Of a DNA stretch of 64,000 bases, positions 29,210 to 38,997 are shown one piece after another. The position numbers and the translations under genes were made by a program. Below the pieces are notes generated by a model. The model saw nothing but the letters and a program-made list of their open reading frames with translations. It did not search any database and was not told the origin of the DNA. Every line of letters starts with the position of its first letter. Positions within the stretch are counted from its first letter, which is position 1. The stretch spans positions 124,001 to 188,000 of the forward strand of contig NZ_JAUYQD010000040.1 of NCBI RefSeq assembly GCF_030697375.1, written 5' to 3'. This DNA is from Rhodoferax sp. Lineage in GTDB: Bacteria > Pseudomonadota > Gammaproteobacteria > Burkholderiales > Burkholderiaceae_C.

Positions 29210-31229
29210 ATCTGCACCACTGGACCGGACCTGCGCGCTGCTCTTGGGCTTGTGCAGCCTGGTGGGCGGAGTCACGCTGGCCTGGCACCATCCCTGGTGG
29301 CCGACCACGGCTTGGGTGGCGTTTGCGCTGTGGGGCCTGGTGGTGGCATGGCGTCCGGGCATCTGGCTCTTGGGGGTGCCGGCCTGTGTGGGTTTTTTGA
29401 ATTTTTCACCCTGGACCGGGTGGCTTGTTTTTGACGAATACGACCTGCTGCTGTTGGCGACGCTGAGCGGAGGGTATCTGCGTTGGGCGCTATGCCCACC
29501 GGCAGGCCCACAGGCCCCTGCGCCCAGGGCCCTGCGGCTATTCACCGCCCTGCTTGGCGGCTTCGGACTCTTGGCTTTGTTTCGGGGTATTGGGGATGCT
29601 GGCGGCATGGCCTTTGACTGGTTTGCCGGGTACACCGACGCCCTGAACAGCGTGCGCATTTTCAAGAGCTTGGGCTTTGCACTGCTGTTTGTCCCCCTGC
29701 TGGAACAAGAAATGGCCCGCTCCGCCGCACACGCAAGCCAACGCCTGGCCAACGGCATGGTGGCGGGCTTGGCGGTGGTCACTTTGGCCGTCGTGTGGGA
29801 GCGCGCCGCCTTTCCCGGGCTTTTGAACTTTACAAGCAACTACCGCACGAGTGCCCTGTTTTGGGAGATGCATGTGGGTGGCGCCGCCCTCGACGGTTAC
29901 CTGGCATTGTCAGCACCCTTTGCCGTGTGGGCGGTACTCTCGGCGCGGCGCCCTGTCGTTTGGGCTGGTGCAGCGGCATTGGCCTTGCTGGCAGCCTATG
30001 CCGTCTTGACGGGTTTTGCCCGGGGGGTGTATTTTGCGATAGCAGCTGCCTTGCTGATGTTGGGTGTACTCCTGCAAGCACAGGCATCCAGCGTCCCCGC
30101 ACAGGATCTGTTGACGTCTCCTTGGGGTGGCCGTCACACGGGGGATTGGCGTGCCAAGGCCAGCCTGGTTCTGGTGTTGGCACTGGTGATGGAGGTGGTG
30201 GCAGTGCTGGGCACCGGCTCCTTCATGGCCGAGCGCCTGACCAGCACCCACCGGGACTTGGCCAGCCGTTGGGAGCATTGGCAACGTGGCCTGGCGGTGC
30301 TGGACAGCCCTGCTGACTGGTGGATGGGCAAAGGCTTGGGCCGCCTCCCCGCCCATTATGCAAAGCAGGGCCCATGGGGTGAGTTTCCAGGGAGTGCACG
30401 GCTGCGAGAAGAACCGGGATCGGGTGGGGCACCCCGGTATTTTTTGACAATTTGGGGTCCCCCTACCGTGCAAACCTGGGGCGGCCAATACGCCATGACA
30501 CAACGCGTAAACCCTGTGTTCAAGGGGCGGCACCAGGTTCGCGTCGATATCCGGGTGCAAAGAAGCACCCTGGTACGCATCAATCTCTGCGAGCGGCATT
30601 TGCTCTACGAAGGGGCTTGCCAGACCGCGTCCCGGTGGGTCATGCCCCATGGCACCGGCTGGCAATCTTTGGCACTGCCACTCCAGGGTGCAGCCTTGGA
30701 GGGAGGGCCTTGGTATGCGCCCCGCTTGGCCATGTTGTCCCTGTCGGTGCTGAACGCAGGGGGCTCCGCCGACTTCGACCACCTGCGTTTGCTGGGGCCC
30801 TTGCAACACGACCTCCTCCAAAACGGCAGCTTTTCCCAGGGTTTGGCAGGGTGGTTCCCCGCCGCGCAGTCGTACTTTCTGCCTTGGCACCTGGACAACC
30901 TGTATCTGGAAATACTGGTCGAGCGCGGCATGACAGGCTTGCTTCTTTGGCTTGCACTGCTGGGGTATGCGTTGTGGCAGCTTGTAGGCAAGCCCGCCAG
31001 ATTGCGTCCACTGTCGCCCTACCTCGCCGCATCCCTGTGCGCCGCCTTGTCCCTGGGACTTGTCAGCAGTTTGATGGATGTCCCCAGAATTGCTTTTTTG
31101 CTCTATTTTTTGACTTTTTTTTCCATCCAAACCTGCACCCAAACAGGCGGCACGCCAGCGCTCAACCGGCAGGGCTTGGCTGCGCGTGAGAAAAGTCAAA
31201 CACCCCGGAGACCTTCAGCGCAGACTTAA
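29190..31229 (+). CDS. O-antigen-ligase-like membrane protein with periplasmic insert
   Basis: This 679-residue protein has about ten transmembrane segments and a Wzy/WaaL-like region (TGFARGVYFAIAAALLML), suggesting polymerisation or ligation of polysaccharide on the periplasmic side. A block of about 200 residues between hydrophobic segments (roughly residues 390-570) is soluble and rich in beta strands (VRVDIRVQRSTLVRINLCER, ADFDHLRLLGP), ending in the LDNLYLEILVERG motif typical of the last periplasmic loop. The GTG at 29190 is the only reasonable start and overlaps the decarboxylase gene by 20 bases; the ribosome site is weak. Context in an exosortase A locus supports a role in exopolysaccharide assembly. 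Confidence 0.8.
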   Translation: MLRYWFRSAPLDRTCALLLGLCSLVGGVTLAWHHPWWPTTAWVAFALWGLVVAWRPGIWLLGVPACVGFLNFSPWTGWLVFDEYDLLLLATLSGGYLRWALCPPAGPQAPAPRALRLFTALLGGFGLLALFRGIGDAGGMAFDWFAGYTDALNSVRIFKSLGFALLFVPLLEQEMARSAAHASQRLANGMVAGLAVVTLAVVWERAAFPGLLNFTSNYRTSALFWEMHVGGAALDGYLALSAPFAVWAVLSARRPVVWAGAAALALLAAYAVLTGFARGVYFAIAAALLMLGVLLQAQASSVPAQDLLTSPWGGRHTGDWRAKASLVLVLALVMEVVAVLGTGSFMAERLTSTHRDLASRWEHWQRGLAVLDSPADWWMGKGLGRLPAHYAKQGPWGEFPGSARLREEPGSGGAPRYFLTIWGPPTVQTWGGQYAMTQRVNPVFKGRHQVRVDIRVQRSTLVRINLCERHLLYEGACQTASRWVMPHGTGWQSLALPLQGAALEGGPWYAPRLAMLSLSVLNAGGSADFDHLRLLGPLQHDLLQNGSFSQGLAGWFPAAQSYFLPWHLDNLYLEILVERGMTGLLLWLALLGYALWQLVGKPARLRPLSPYLAASLCAALSLGLVSSLMDVPRIAFLLYFLTFFSIQTCTQTGGTPALNRQGLAAREKSQTPRRPSAQT

Positions 31230-31257
31230 ATCCCAACTGGAAATGTGGGGTTTGAAC

Positions 31258-32640
31258 GTGATAAAGATATTCAGCCATTACTTTCACAAACGCACGCTTT
31301 TTCACATATTTTTTGACCTGGGGTTGGTGGTCGTCACGGTAGTGGCATCTTTCCTGTCCCAAGTGGCTGATCCGGCCAACGCCTCATCCATTGTCATCAC
31401 GATTTCACTGCTGGTAGCCATTGGCATTTTGTTCATCAATGCAGGCCTGGGGTTTTATCAACGTGTCCACAACCTCACCCTGCGCCAGGTGCGCATCCGG
31501 GCCCTGTTGTCTTTGTGCCTTTCGCTGCCACTGGCCTATGGGATTTTCCGTATGTCGCCTTTGCGGCATGAGGACGAAAGGGCTTTTGTCTTGGCACTAT
31601 TGGCCGCCATGGCCTTGATGTTGATCCATCGGATCTATGTGGCCCGCACCACTCCCAAGGCATTGATGCACCAACGTGTATTGGTCTATGGTTCTGGCCA
31701 CAGCGCCCGGCTGGTGGGCAGCATGCTGAAACATTCCGACCCCAATGTGGACTTGGTCGGGTACTACGCCAGCCCCAATGAGACGCAGACGGGAACATTT
31801 GACATGGGGCTTTTGTCAACAAAGCAATCACTGACCGATGTGGTGCAAAAGGAGCGGGTCGATGAGATCGTGGTCGCTTTGAGCGAGCGCCGCGGTGGCA
31901 GCATGCCCTTGCGCGAACTGCTGGATTGCAAACTACACGGCGTGCGGGTGGTGGATATAGCAACCCATTTTGAAAAAACACTGGGGCAGATCAGAAACGA
32001 CTCCGTGTCGGCGGGGTGGCTTATTTTTGGCGATGGCTTTGAGCAAGGGCCGATTCGCACCATGGTCAAACGTCTGTTTGACATCGTGTGTGCGTCCGTG
32101 CTGATTTTGCTGGCCTTGCCCGTCATGTTGCTGACCAGCATCTTGATTGTGGTGGAAAGCCCTGGCCCCATTTTGTACCTTCAGGAACGCGTGGGCCTCT
32201 ATGGGCGGCTGTTCCATGTGGTCAAGTTCAGAAGCATGCACACCGACGCGGAGAAGGACGGAAAACCCCGCTGGGCCAGCGCGACAGACCACCGGGCCAC
32301 ACGGGTGGGCAGAGTGATACGCAAACTTCGCATTGACGAATTGCCGCAGCTGTTTGGCGTGCTCAGTGGTGATATGAGTTTGGTAGGCCCACGCCCGGAA
32401 CGCCCCTATTTTGTGGACCAATTGACGAAGGATCTTCCCTATTACGCAGTGCGCCACAGTGTCAAACCCGGCGTCACGGGCTGGGCGCAGGTGCGCTACC
32501 ACTATGGGGCCTCCGTTGAAGATTCTGCTGAAAAGCTCCAGTACGACCTCTACTACGTGAAAAACCACACGCTGTTTCTTGACATGGTGATCCTCCTGGA
32601 AACCGTCGCTGTCGTTTTGATGGGAAAAGGTGCGCAGTAG
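31258..32640 (+). CDS. Undecaprenyl-phosphate sugar phosphotransferase, XrtA/PEP-CTERM-associated (EpsB-like)
   Basis: This 460-residue enzyme starts polysaccharide chains by moving a sugar-1-phosphate to undecaprenyl phosphate. It has N-terminal transmembrane helices, a central nucleotide-binding-like domain (VLVYGSGHSARLVGSMLK) and the C-terminal catalytic domain with VVKFRSMHTDAE, RKLRIDELPQL and SLVGPRPERPYF. The N terminus MIKIFSHYF matches the exosortase-associated family (TIGR03013 from memory), so I choose GTG 31258 with GGGG upstream instead of the ATG at 31243. It sits 28 bases after the O-antigen-ligase-like gene and abuts prsK. Confidence 0.93.
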   Translation: MIKIFSHYFHKRTLFHIFFDLGLVVVTVVASFLSQVADPANASSIVITISLLVAIGILFINAGLGFYQRVHNLTLRQVRIRALLSLCLSLPLAYGIFRMSPLRHEDERAFVLALLAAMALMLIHRIYVARTTPKALMHQRVLVYGSGHSARLVGSMLKHSDPNVDLVGYYASPNETQTGTFDMGLLSTKQSLTDVVQKERVDEIVVALSERRGGSMPLRELLDCKLHGVRVVDIATHFEKTLGQIRNDSVSAGWLIFGDGFEQGPIRTMVKRLFDIVCASVLILLALPVMLLTSILIVVESPGPILYLQERVGLYGRLFHVVKFRSMHTDAEKDGKPRWASATDHRATRVGRVIRKLRIDELPQLFGVLSGDMSLVGPRPERPYFVDQLTKDLPYYAVRHSVKPGVTGWAQVRYHYGASVEDSAEKLQYDLYYVKNHTLFLDMVILLETVAVVLMGKGAQ

Positions 32641-32641
32641 C

Positions 32642-34738
32642 ATGGTCTTGACCGCGTGGAGTTATGGTTTGGTGGGCGTGGCCTATTCGGCCTTTGCACT
32701 GCGCCTGCACGGGCTCGGTTATGTGCATTCAGCGCGTGAATGGAGTCAAACCACCGTATTTGCGGCCGTGACCTGCAGCGCCTTGTGGGGTTGGTTTGGC
32801 CTGGCCTTGTCTCTGACCAAGGCGCCACAAGCCGCGCTCCTTAGCGCATGGTTTGACACAGCCCGCTACGCGGGCTGGTTTGCCTTTCTGCTGATTCTGC
32901 TGCGGCCCAAAGCCCCCCCAAAGCCACGCTACACCATAGGCTGGATGCCACCGCTTGCACTGGCACTGGTGCTATTTTCACTTTTGGCAAGGTCCTTTTT
33001 CACGCCATCCACCGGCCCAGGGGGTGAGCACTCACGGCTAGCGCTGTATGGCGCAATGCTCCTCCCCGTGTTTGCCCTCATTCTGCTGGAGCAAGTCTTT
33101 AGAAATGTGACAGAAGATTCCCTGTGGAACATCAAGCCCCTGTGTCTCGGCCTGGGGGGGGCATTCATGTTCGATCTGTATCTGTTTTCACAAGCCGTCT
33201 TGTTCAACCGTCCTGATGCCGATGCCCTGAGTATCCGTGGCTTGGTGCACACCCTGGTTGCGCCACTGCTGGTGCTGTCCATGTCACGGCGCAGTGACTG
33301 GGTTTCCCACATTCAGCTCTCACCCAAAGCAGCCTTTCACTCCGCCACGCTGTTGATGGCCGGCGCCTATTTGCTATTCATCTCCAGTGTGGGCTACTAC
33401 GTTCGGTACTTCGGTGGCGAATGGGGGCGTGCACTGCAGTTGGCGCTGGTCTTTGTGGCGCTCATTGTGTTGGTCGTGCTGGCGCTTTCAGGTTCCATAC
33501 GGGCCAAGCTGCGGGTGTTTTTAGGCAAGCACTTTTTCCACTACCGCTTTGACTACCGCGAGGAGTGGCTCAAATTTACACACGCCCTGGCAACCCAACA
33601 CTCCCCGCAGGAAATGGGACAACAGGTGGTGCGTGGTCTGGCAGACATGCTGGAGAGTCCCGCTGGAGGTCTTTGGGTAAAGGCGCGGGGAGAACAGGCT
33701 TTCACCCAGTCTGCGCGCTGGAACCTGGCGCTAACACTGGAAAAGGAAGATGCCAACTCGCCCTTGTGCCAGTTCATCACGACCAGCGGCTGGGTGGTGA
33801 ACTTGGAGGAATACCGGTCGTATTCCCACCGCTATGGACAACTGAAACTTCCCAACTGGTTGTTGGAGATGGCGCAAGCCTGGTTGGTGGTACCGCTTTT
33901 GGTGGGCAATGAGCTCATAGGCTTTTGTGTTCTCGCCAGTGCACGCACGCGTGTGGATGTGAATTGGGAGGTGAATGATTTGCTGAAAACAGCCGGTCAG
34001 CAGGCCGCCAGCTATTTGGCACAAATGCAGGCGACGGAAGCGCTGCTGGAGGCACGCAAATTTGATTCTTTCAATCGCATGTCCGCCTTTGTCGTACACG
34101 ACCTGAAAAATATTGTGACGCAGCTCTCGCTCATGATGAAAAACGCCAAACGCCTGGGCGACAACCCTGAGTTCCAGCGCGACATGGTCATGACGGTGGA
34201 GAATTCGCTGGAGCGCATGCGCCAGCTCATGCTCCAGTTGCATGAAGGGGCAACACCGCCCGGCCCGGTCTTGGGTGTGAATCTGGTCGGCATCATCCAC
34301 CGCATTGCATCCGTCGCGGAAGGACGCGGTCGAACCCTGGACTTGAGGCTGTACGAGCCGGTGGTCACGCGTGGCCACGAGGAACGGCTGGAGCGCATCC
34401 TGGGGCATATCGTGCAAAACGCTTTGGATGCCACAGACTACGCGGGCCAGGTCTGGCTCAAGCTGGAACGCAGCAATGGTCAGGCCCGAATTGTGGTCGG
34501 TGATTCGGGACACGGCATGTCTCAGCACTTCATCCAGAACCATTTGTTCAAGCCATTTCAGACCACCAAGCCCGCGGGCATGGGCATCGGCGCCTATGAA
34601 AGCTTCCAGTACGTACAAGAACTTGGTGGACACATCGAGGTTGAGAGTGAACTGGGCAAAGGAACTACCGTGAGCTTGCTATTGCCCCTGTTTGAGCCGG
34701 CTAAGGAGCTATCCCCTCCCGCCTTGGAATTCGCATGA
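32642..34738 (+). CDS. prsK: PEP-CTERM system sensor histidine kinase PrsK
   Basis: This 698-residue kinase has an N-terminal membrane region of about eight helices (residues 1-290), a GAF-like domain (~310-460), a DHp with His486 in FVVHDLKNIVTQL and an ATPase domain (LGHIVQNALDATD, VGDSGHGMS). This is the layout of PrsK, the kinase that travels with exosortase A. The ATG at 32642 is one base past the stop of the sugar transferase. The gene overlaps prsR by four bases (ATGA), so kinase and regulator are translationally coupled. The signal is unknown. Confidence 0.93.
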   Translation: MVLTAWSYGLVGVAYSAFALRLHGLGYVHSAREWSQTTVFAAVTCSALWGWFGLALSLTKAPQAALLSAWFDTARYAGWFAFLLILLRPKAPPKPRYTIGWMPPLALALVLFSLLARSFFTPSTGPGGEHSRLALYGAMLLPVFALILLEQVFRNVTEDSLWNIKPLCLGLGGAFMFDLYLFSQAVLFNRPDADALSIRGLVHTLVAPLLVLSMSRRSDWVSHIQLSPKAAFHSATLLMAGAYLLFISSVGYYVRYFGGEWGRALQLALVFVALIVLVVLALSGSIRAKLRVFLGKHFFHYRFDYREEWLKFTHALATQHSPQEMGQQVVRGLADMLESPAGGLWVKARGEQAFTQSARWNLALTLEKEDANSPLCQFITTSGWVVNLEEYRSYSHRYGQLKLPNWLLEMAQAWLVVPLLVGNELIGFCVLASARTRVDVNWEVNDLLKTAGQQAASYLAQMQATEALLEARKFDSFNRMSAFVVHDLKNIVTQLSLMMKNAKRLGDNPEFQRDMVMTVENSLERMRQLMLQLHEGATPPGPVLGVNLVGIIHRIASVAEGRGRTLDLRLYEPVVTRGHEERLERILGHIVQNALDATDYAGQVWLKLERSNGQARIVVGDSGHGMSQHFIQNHLFKPFQTTKPAGMGIGAYESFQYVQELGGHIEVESELGKGTTVSLLLPLFEPAKELSPPALEFA

Positions 34739-36096
34739 CCCCCGAAAAAACACCATCGATTCTGATTGTGGAAGACGACTTGGCCTTGCAAAAGCAAATC
34801 AAATGGTCGCTGGACCGTTTTGATTCGGCCACCGCCCACGACCGGGAAAGTGCCATGCTGCAATTGCGCAAACACACTCCCGCCGTCATCACGATGGATT
34901 TGGGGCTGCCACCCGATGCAGATTCAGTGTCCGAAGGGTTTCGCTTGCTTCAACAGATCACACATTTTGACCCTGATATCAAGGTCATCGTGCTGACGGG
35001 GCAGAATGACCAAGCCAATGCCTTGCGCGCCGTGGGCATGGGGGCCTACGATTTTTTTGCAAAACCCTTCGCCACCGAACTCCTCAACCTGAGCATTGAG
35101 CGGGCGCTGCGCTTGTACGCATTGCAAAGAGAAAACCGCCGCCTGCAGACGGTGTACCAGCCCGATGCCTTGGCCGGTTTGATGACCCGTGATTCCGAAA
35201 TGCTGCGCATTTGCCGCACCATTGAAAAGGTGGCCAGCAGCAACGCAACCGTCATGCTGCTGGGAGAAAGTGGTACGGGTAAAGAGGTATTGGCGCGCGG
35301 CCTGCACCAGGCTTCACCGCGGCGGTCCGAACGGTTTGTGGCGATCAACTGCGCCGCCATTCCAGAAAATCTTTTGGAAAGTGAACTCTTCGGCTTCGAA
35401 AGGGGGGCATTCACAGGCGCTGCAAAAACGACGCTCGGAAAGATCGAAACCGCCAGTGGCGGCACCCTGATGCTCGATGAAATTGGGGATTTGCCCTTTT
35501 CCTTGCAGGCCAAACTGCTGCGCTTCTTGCAGGAAAGGACCATTGAACGGGTGGGCGGCAGACAAGAAATACCAGTGGACGTACGCATCGTGTGCGCCAC
35601 CCACCAGGATCTGAATGCACTGAGTAAAAGCGGTCGATTTCGCGAAGACTTGTACTACCGCCTGGCGGAAATTGTCGTCCATATTCCCCCACTGCGCGAG
35701 CGTGTGGGGGACGCGGCCTTGTTGGCGCATGCGTTCGTTCGCCGATTCGCACAGGAACACAACCGCGCCACCATGACGCTCAGTGACGAGGCAGTCCTGG
35801 CACTCGAATGCCATCCCTGGCCTGGCAACATCCGCGAACTGGAGAACTGCATCAAGCGCGCCACCATCATGGCCGATGGAAATCAGATTTCCTGCAGCGA
35901 TGTGGGCCTCAGTGCGTCCACGTTTGATGCCGTGGACCAGTCACTCGATCTGCGGGTGATTCGAGAACACGCCGAGAAACGCGCCGTGGTGACGGCCCTG
36001 GGCCGAGTCAACGGAAATATCGTGAAAGCCGCGGATTTGCTGGGCGTGAGCCGTCCCACGCTGTACGACTTGATGCATCGCCTAGGTTTGAAATAG
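34735..36096 (+). CDS. prsR: PEP-CTERM system sigma-54-dependent response regulator PrsR
   Basis: This 453-residue regulator has a receiver with phospho-acceptor Asp55 (TMDLGLP) and Lys110, an AAA+ domain with Walker A GESGTGKE (177-184) and the sigma-54-contact GAFTGA motif (224-229), a Walker B region (TLMLDEIGDLP) and a C-terminal Fis-type helix-turn-helix (NIVKAADLLGVSRPTLYDLM). It therefore should activate sigma-54 promoters when phosphorylated by PrsK. I searched the gaps in this window for TGGCAC-N5-TTGC sites and found no convincing one, so its targets may lie elsewhere. ATG overlaps the prsK stop. Confidence 0.95.
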   Translation: MTPEKTPSILIVEDDLALQKQIKWSLDRFDSATAHDRESAMLQLRKHTPAVITMDLGLPPDADSVSEGFRLLQQITHFDPDIKVIVLTGQNDQANALRAVGMGAYDFFAKPFATELLNLSIERALRLYALQRENRRLQTVYQPDALAGLMTRDSEMLRICRTIEKVASSNATVMLLGESGTGKEVLARGLHQASPRRSERFVAINCAAIPENLLESELFGFERGAFTGAAKTTLGKIETASGGTLMLDEIGDLPFSLQAKLLRFLQERTIERVGGRQEIPVDVRIVCATHQDLNALSKSGRFREDLYYRLAEIVVHIPPLRERVGDAALLAHAFVRRFAQEHNRATMTLSDEAVLALECHPWPGNIRELENCIKRATIMADGNQISCSDVGLSASTFDAVDQSLDLRVIREHAEKRAVVTALGRVNGNIVKAADLLGVSRPTLYDLMHRLGLK

Positions 36097-36134
36097 CCCC
36101 CCCCATGCCCAACAACCTCACTTCGGGAATCCAC

Positions 36135-38909
36135 ATGACCACCCATCGTTCCAAGACTCTTTTGGCCCTTTCGACCGTATTGGGCTCCTTGCTTTTTACT
36201 GCCTGTGGCGAAAAGCCTGAGGTTTTGCTGGCGTCGGCAAAAAGCTATTTAGACAAAAACGAAAGCAAGGCGGCCATCATTCAGGTGAAAAATGCACTGC
36301 AGGCCAACCCTGACATGCCTGAAGCCCGCTTTCTCCTGGGCAAAGCGATGCTGGAAAGCGGGGATTTTGCGGGCGCTGAGGCAGAACTGCGCAAGGCCTT
36401 GCATCTGAAATATCCCCTGGATGCTGTGGCACCCCCGTTGGCCAAAGCACTTCTGGCGAAAGGGCAAGCCAAAATTCTCATCGATGAATTTGGAAAAACC
36501 GAGCTAACCCAAAGCCCCGCCCAAGCCAGCCTCCTCACGTCTCTGGTCACGGCCTATGCCATGCAAGGCAATATGGAGCAATCCAAAGCATCTCTGAATG
36601 CGGCACTCGCAGCACAGCCTGGCTACCCACCTGCCCTGATGCAACAGGCACAAGAAAAAGCCCGCCAACATGATTTTGAGGGGGCCTTGGCATTGATTGA
36701 CGAGGTGATCTCCAAGTCACCCGAGAGTTACGAAGCCTGGAAGCTCCAAGGCGACATTCATTTGTATGCAAAAGGCAAACTCAGTGAGGCCCTGACTGCC
36801 TACCAAAAAACCATTCAAATCAAACCCGATCTTTTAGCCGGCCACAGCGCCATCATCACTATATTGCTGCAGCAAGGTAAGCCAGCGGAAGCGGAAGAGC
36901 ACATCGCGCAGTTAAAAAAAATTGCGCCCAACCATCCCCGGACCCAATACCACGAAGCGCAATTGGCGTTCGAGAAGAAAGACTTTAAATTGGCCAAAAC
37001 CCTGGTGCAGCAGGTACTCAGCGCGTCACCCACCCATATTCCTGCGCTGCAGTTGGCCGGCGCCATAGCCTTGCAACTGAATTCTCTGCCGCAGGCCCAG
37101 GATTACCTGAACAAAGCCCTGAAGGCGGTGCCAACATCGACCGTGGCCCGCCGGCTACTGGTGGTGACCTATTTGCGCGCAGGGCAAACGGCCAAAGCCA
37201 TGGAAGCACTGCTTCCTGGACTCAGGATGGAGCCCCTCGACCCGAACCTGCTTCCCTTGGCCGGCGAGGTCTATCTCAAAAGTGGAGACTCCAAAAAGGC
37301 AGAAGAGTATTTCACCCAAGCCAGTCAACTGACTCCAGGCAACGCCAAGAATAGAACCTCTCTGGCCCTCGTCCAGATGTTGAACGGATCAGCAGACTCT
37401 GCGTTTGAAGAACTGCACGATATCGCCACGTCAGACACGGGTACAACAGCTGATATGGCACTGGTCAGTGCCCATCTGAGTCGCCGAGAGTTCGACAAGG
37501 CACTCCAGGCCATCGACGCCCTGGAGAAAAAACAGCCAGGCAAACCTTTCCCCCCCCAACTGCGTGCCCAAGCCTTGTTGGCGAAGAAAGACACCGCAGG
37601 TGCAAGAAAGAGCTTTGAGCACGCTTTGGCCATAGATCCCAATTACTTTCCGGCCGCGGCTGGTCTGGCAGGCCTGGACATGGCTGACAAGAATCCAGAA
37701 AAAGCCAAGACGCGAATAAATGCGGTGTTGGCCCATGACCCCAAGAATACCCAGGCTTTGCTGGCCCTTGTGGAGATCGCAGCCAAGTCTGGCGCCACCG
37801 AGGGAGAGCTTGCCAAGCTCATTGGGAACGCGGTGGCCGCCAACCCCACGGACGCGAGCGTCCACTTGCTGTTGATCGACTTTCATAGGCACCACAAGGA
37901 CACCAAAGGCGCCCTGTCCGCCGCACAGAATGCGGTGGCCGCGGTGCCAGACCATCCACAACTATTGGATGCACTGGGCCACACGCAGCAGCTTTCCGGT
38001 GATTTCAATCAGGCCATGGCCACCTATACCAAACTGGCAGATTTGCAACCCCAGTCGCCGCTGCCCCTTATGCGTTTGGCTGGCGTCCATATTGCCGCCA
38101 AGGACATGGACGCCGCCTACACCAGCTTGCGCAAGGCGCTGGCTATTCAACCCGACCTCCTGGATGTGCAACGTGCCGTCATCTCGTTGGATCTTGGTGC
38201 CAAGAGGTTCCAAGATGCGATGGCGACCGCCCGCACAGTGCAAAAACAACGTGCCAATGAAGCCGTTGGCTACCTGCTGGAAGGTGATATCCACGCCTAT
38301 GAGAAACATTGGGAGCGCGCCGCAGCAGCCTACCGTGCCGGCCTCAAGCAGGCTAATTCATCGGAGTTGGCGCTCAAGCTACATACCGTCTTGGTGGCAG
38401 CGGGCAAAGGCACGGAGGCGGACAAATTTTCCACCGGGTGGCAAAAGGACAACCCCAAGGACGCGTCATTTCTGCTGTATTTGGGTGATGCGGCGGTGGC
38501 ACACAAGGACTACAGCACAGCGGAAAATAAATACGCTGCAGTGGTCCAATTGCAACCCACCAGTGCCATCGCCTACAACAATCTGGCATGGGTCAGTGGA
38601 AAACTCAAAAAAGAAGGCGCTATTGCGTACGCGGAAAAAGCTATTTCCTTGGCCCCGCAGCAGGCCGCTTTTATGGATACCCTTGCCTTCCTTCTGTCGG
38701 ACAAGGGTGACTACGTAAAAGCCCTTGATCTACAGAACAAGGCGGTGGCGCTGCAACCCACCAACACACTGTTCAAGCTCAACCTGGCAAAAATTCACAT
38801 CAAAGGTGGAAACAAGGAACTGGCCAGGAAGGAGCTGGATGCGCTCAGCAAATTGGGCGAAAAATTTCCAGCACAGCCAGAAGTGGCCTCCTTGCTCAAG
38901 GCCCTGTAA
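36135..38909 (+). CDS. prsT: PEP-CTERM system TPR-repeat lipoprotein PrsT
   Basis: This 924-residue protein starts with a lipoprotein signal (LLFTAC, Cys near residue 24) and then consists almost wholly of tetratricopeptide repeats (for example AIIQVKNALQANPDMPEARFLLGKAML). Such proteins form helical scaffolds for protein assemblies, here probably the exopolysaccharide secretion system. I choose ATG 36135 because CGGGA lies seven bases upstream and it gives a compact signal peptide; ATG 36105 adds ten residues. It follows prsR by 38 bases and closes the ligase-to-prsT operon. A weak hairpin follows in the convergent gap. Confidence 0.93.
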   Translation: MTTHRSKTLLALSTVLGSLLFTACGEKPEVLLASAKSYLDKNESKAAIIQVKNALQANPDMPEARFLLGKAMLESGDFAGAEAELRKALHLKYPLDAVAPPLAKALLAKGQAKILIDEFGKTELTQSPAQASLLTSLVTAYAMQGNMEQSKASLNAALAAQPGYPPALMQQAQEKARQHDFEGALALIDEVISKSPESYEAWKLQGDIHLYAKGKLSEALTAYQKTIQIKPDLLAGHSAIITILLQQGKPAEAEEHIAQLKKIAPNHPRTQYHEAQLAFEKKDFKLAKTLVQQVLSASPTHIPALQLAGAIALQLNSLPQAQDYLNKALKAVPTSTVARRLLVVTYLRAGQTAKAMEALLPGLRMEPLDPNLLPLAGEVYLKSGDSKKAEEYFTQASQLTPGNAKNRTSLALVQMLNGSADSAFEELHDIATSDTGTTADMALVSAHLSRREFDKALQAIDALEKKQPGKPFPPQLRAQALLAKKDTAGARKSFEHALAIDPNYFPAAAGLAGLDMADKNPEKAKTRINAVLAHDPKNTQALLALVEIAAKSGATEGELAKLIGNAVAANPTDASVHLLLIDFHRHHKDTKGALSAAQNAVAAVPDHPQLLDALGHTQQLSGDFNQAMATYTKLADLQPQSPLPLMRLAGVHIAAKDMDAAYTSLRKALAIQPDLLDVQRAVISLDLGAKRFQDAMATARTVQKQRANEAVGYLLEGDIHAYEKHWERAAAAYRAGLKQANSSELALKLHTVLVAAGKGTEADKFSTGWQKDNPKDASFLLYLGDAAVAHKDYSTAENKYAAVVQLQPTSAIAYNNLAWVSGKLKKEGAIAYAEKAISLAPQQAAFMDTLAFLLSDKGDYVKALDLQNKAVALQPTNTLFKLNLAKIHIKGGNKELARKELDALSKLGEKFPAQPEVASLLKAL

Positions 38910-38976
38910 AACGATGGCCGGAAGAATTGGCGCATGTATCTTGCACGGCATCTCACATTTTGAGAAGGCGGCATGG

Positions 38977-38997
38977 ATAACAGAACGGGCCTGTTAT
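38977..38997. terminator. Possible hairpin between convergent genes
   Basis: ATAACAG and CTGTTAT form a 7-base stem around AACGGGC, 68 bases past the prsT stop and covering the stop codon of the convergent acyltransferase gene. There is no long T run, so termination is only possible, not clear. Confidence 0.3.

Noticed and set aside
29910..31199. 429-codon antisense open frame over the O-antigen-ligase-like gene
   Set aside because: It is low in recognisable structure and the plus strand has membrane helices and the family motif.
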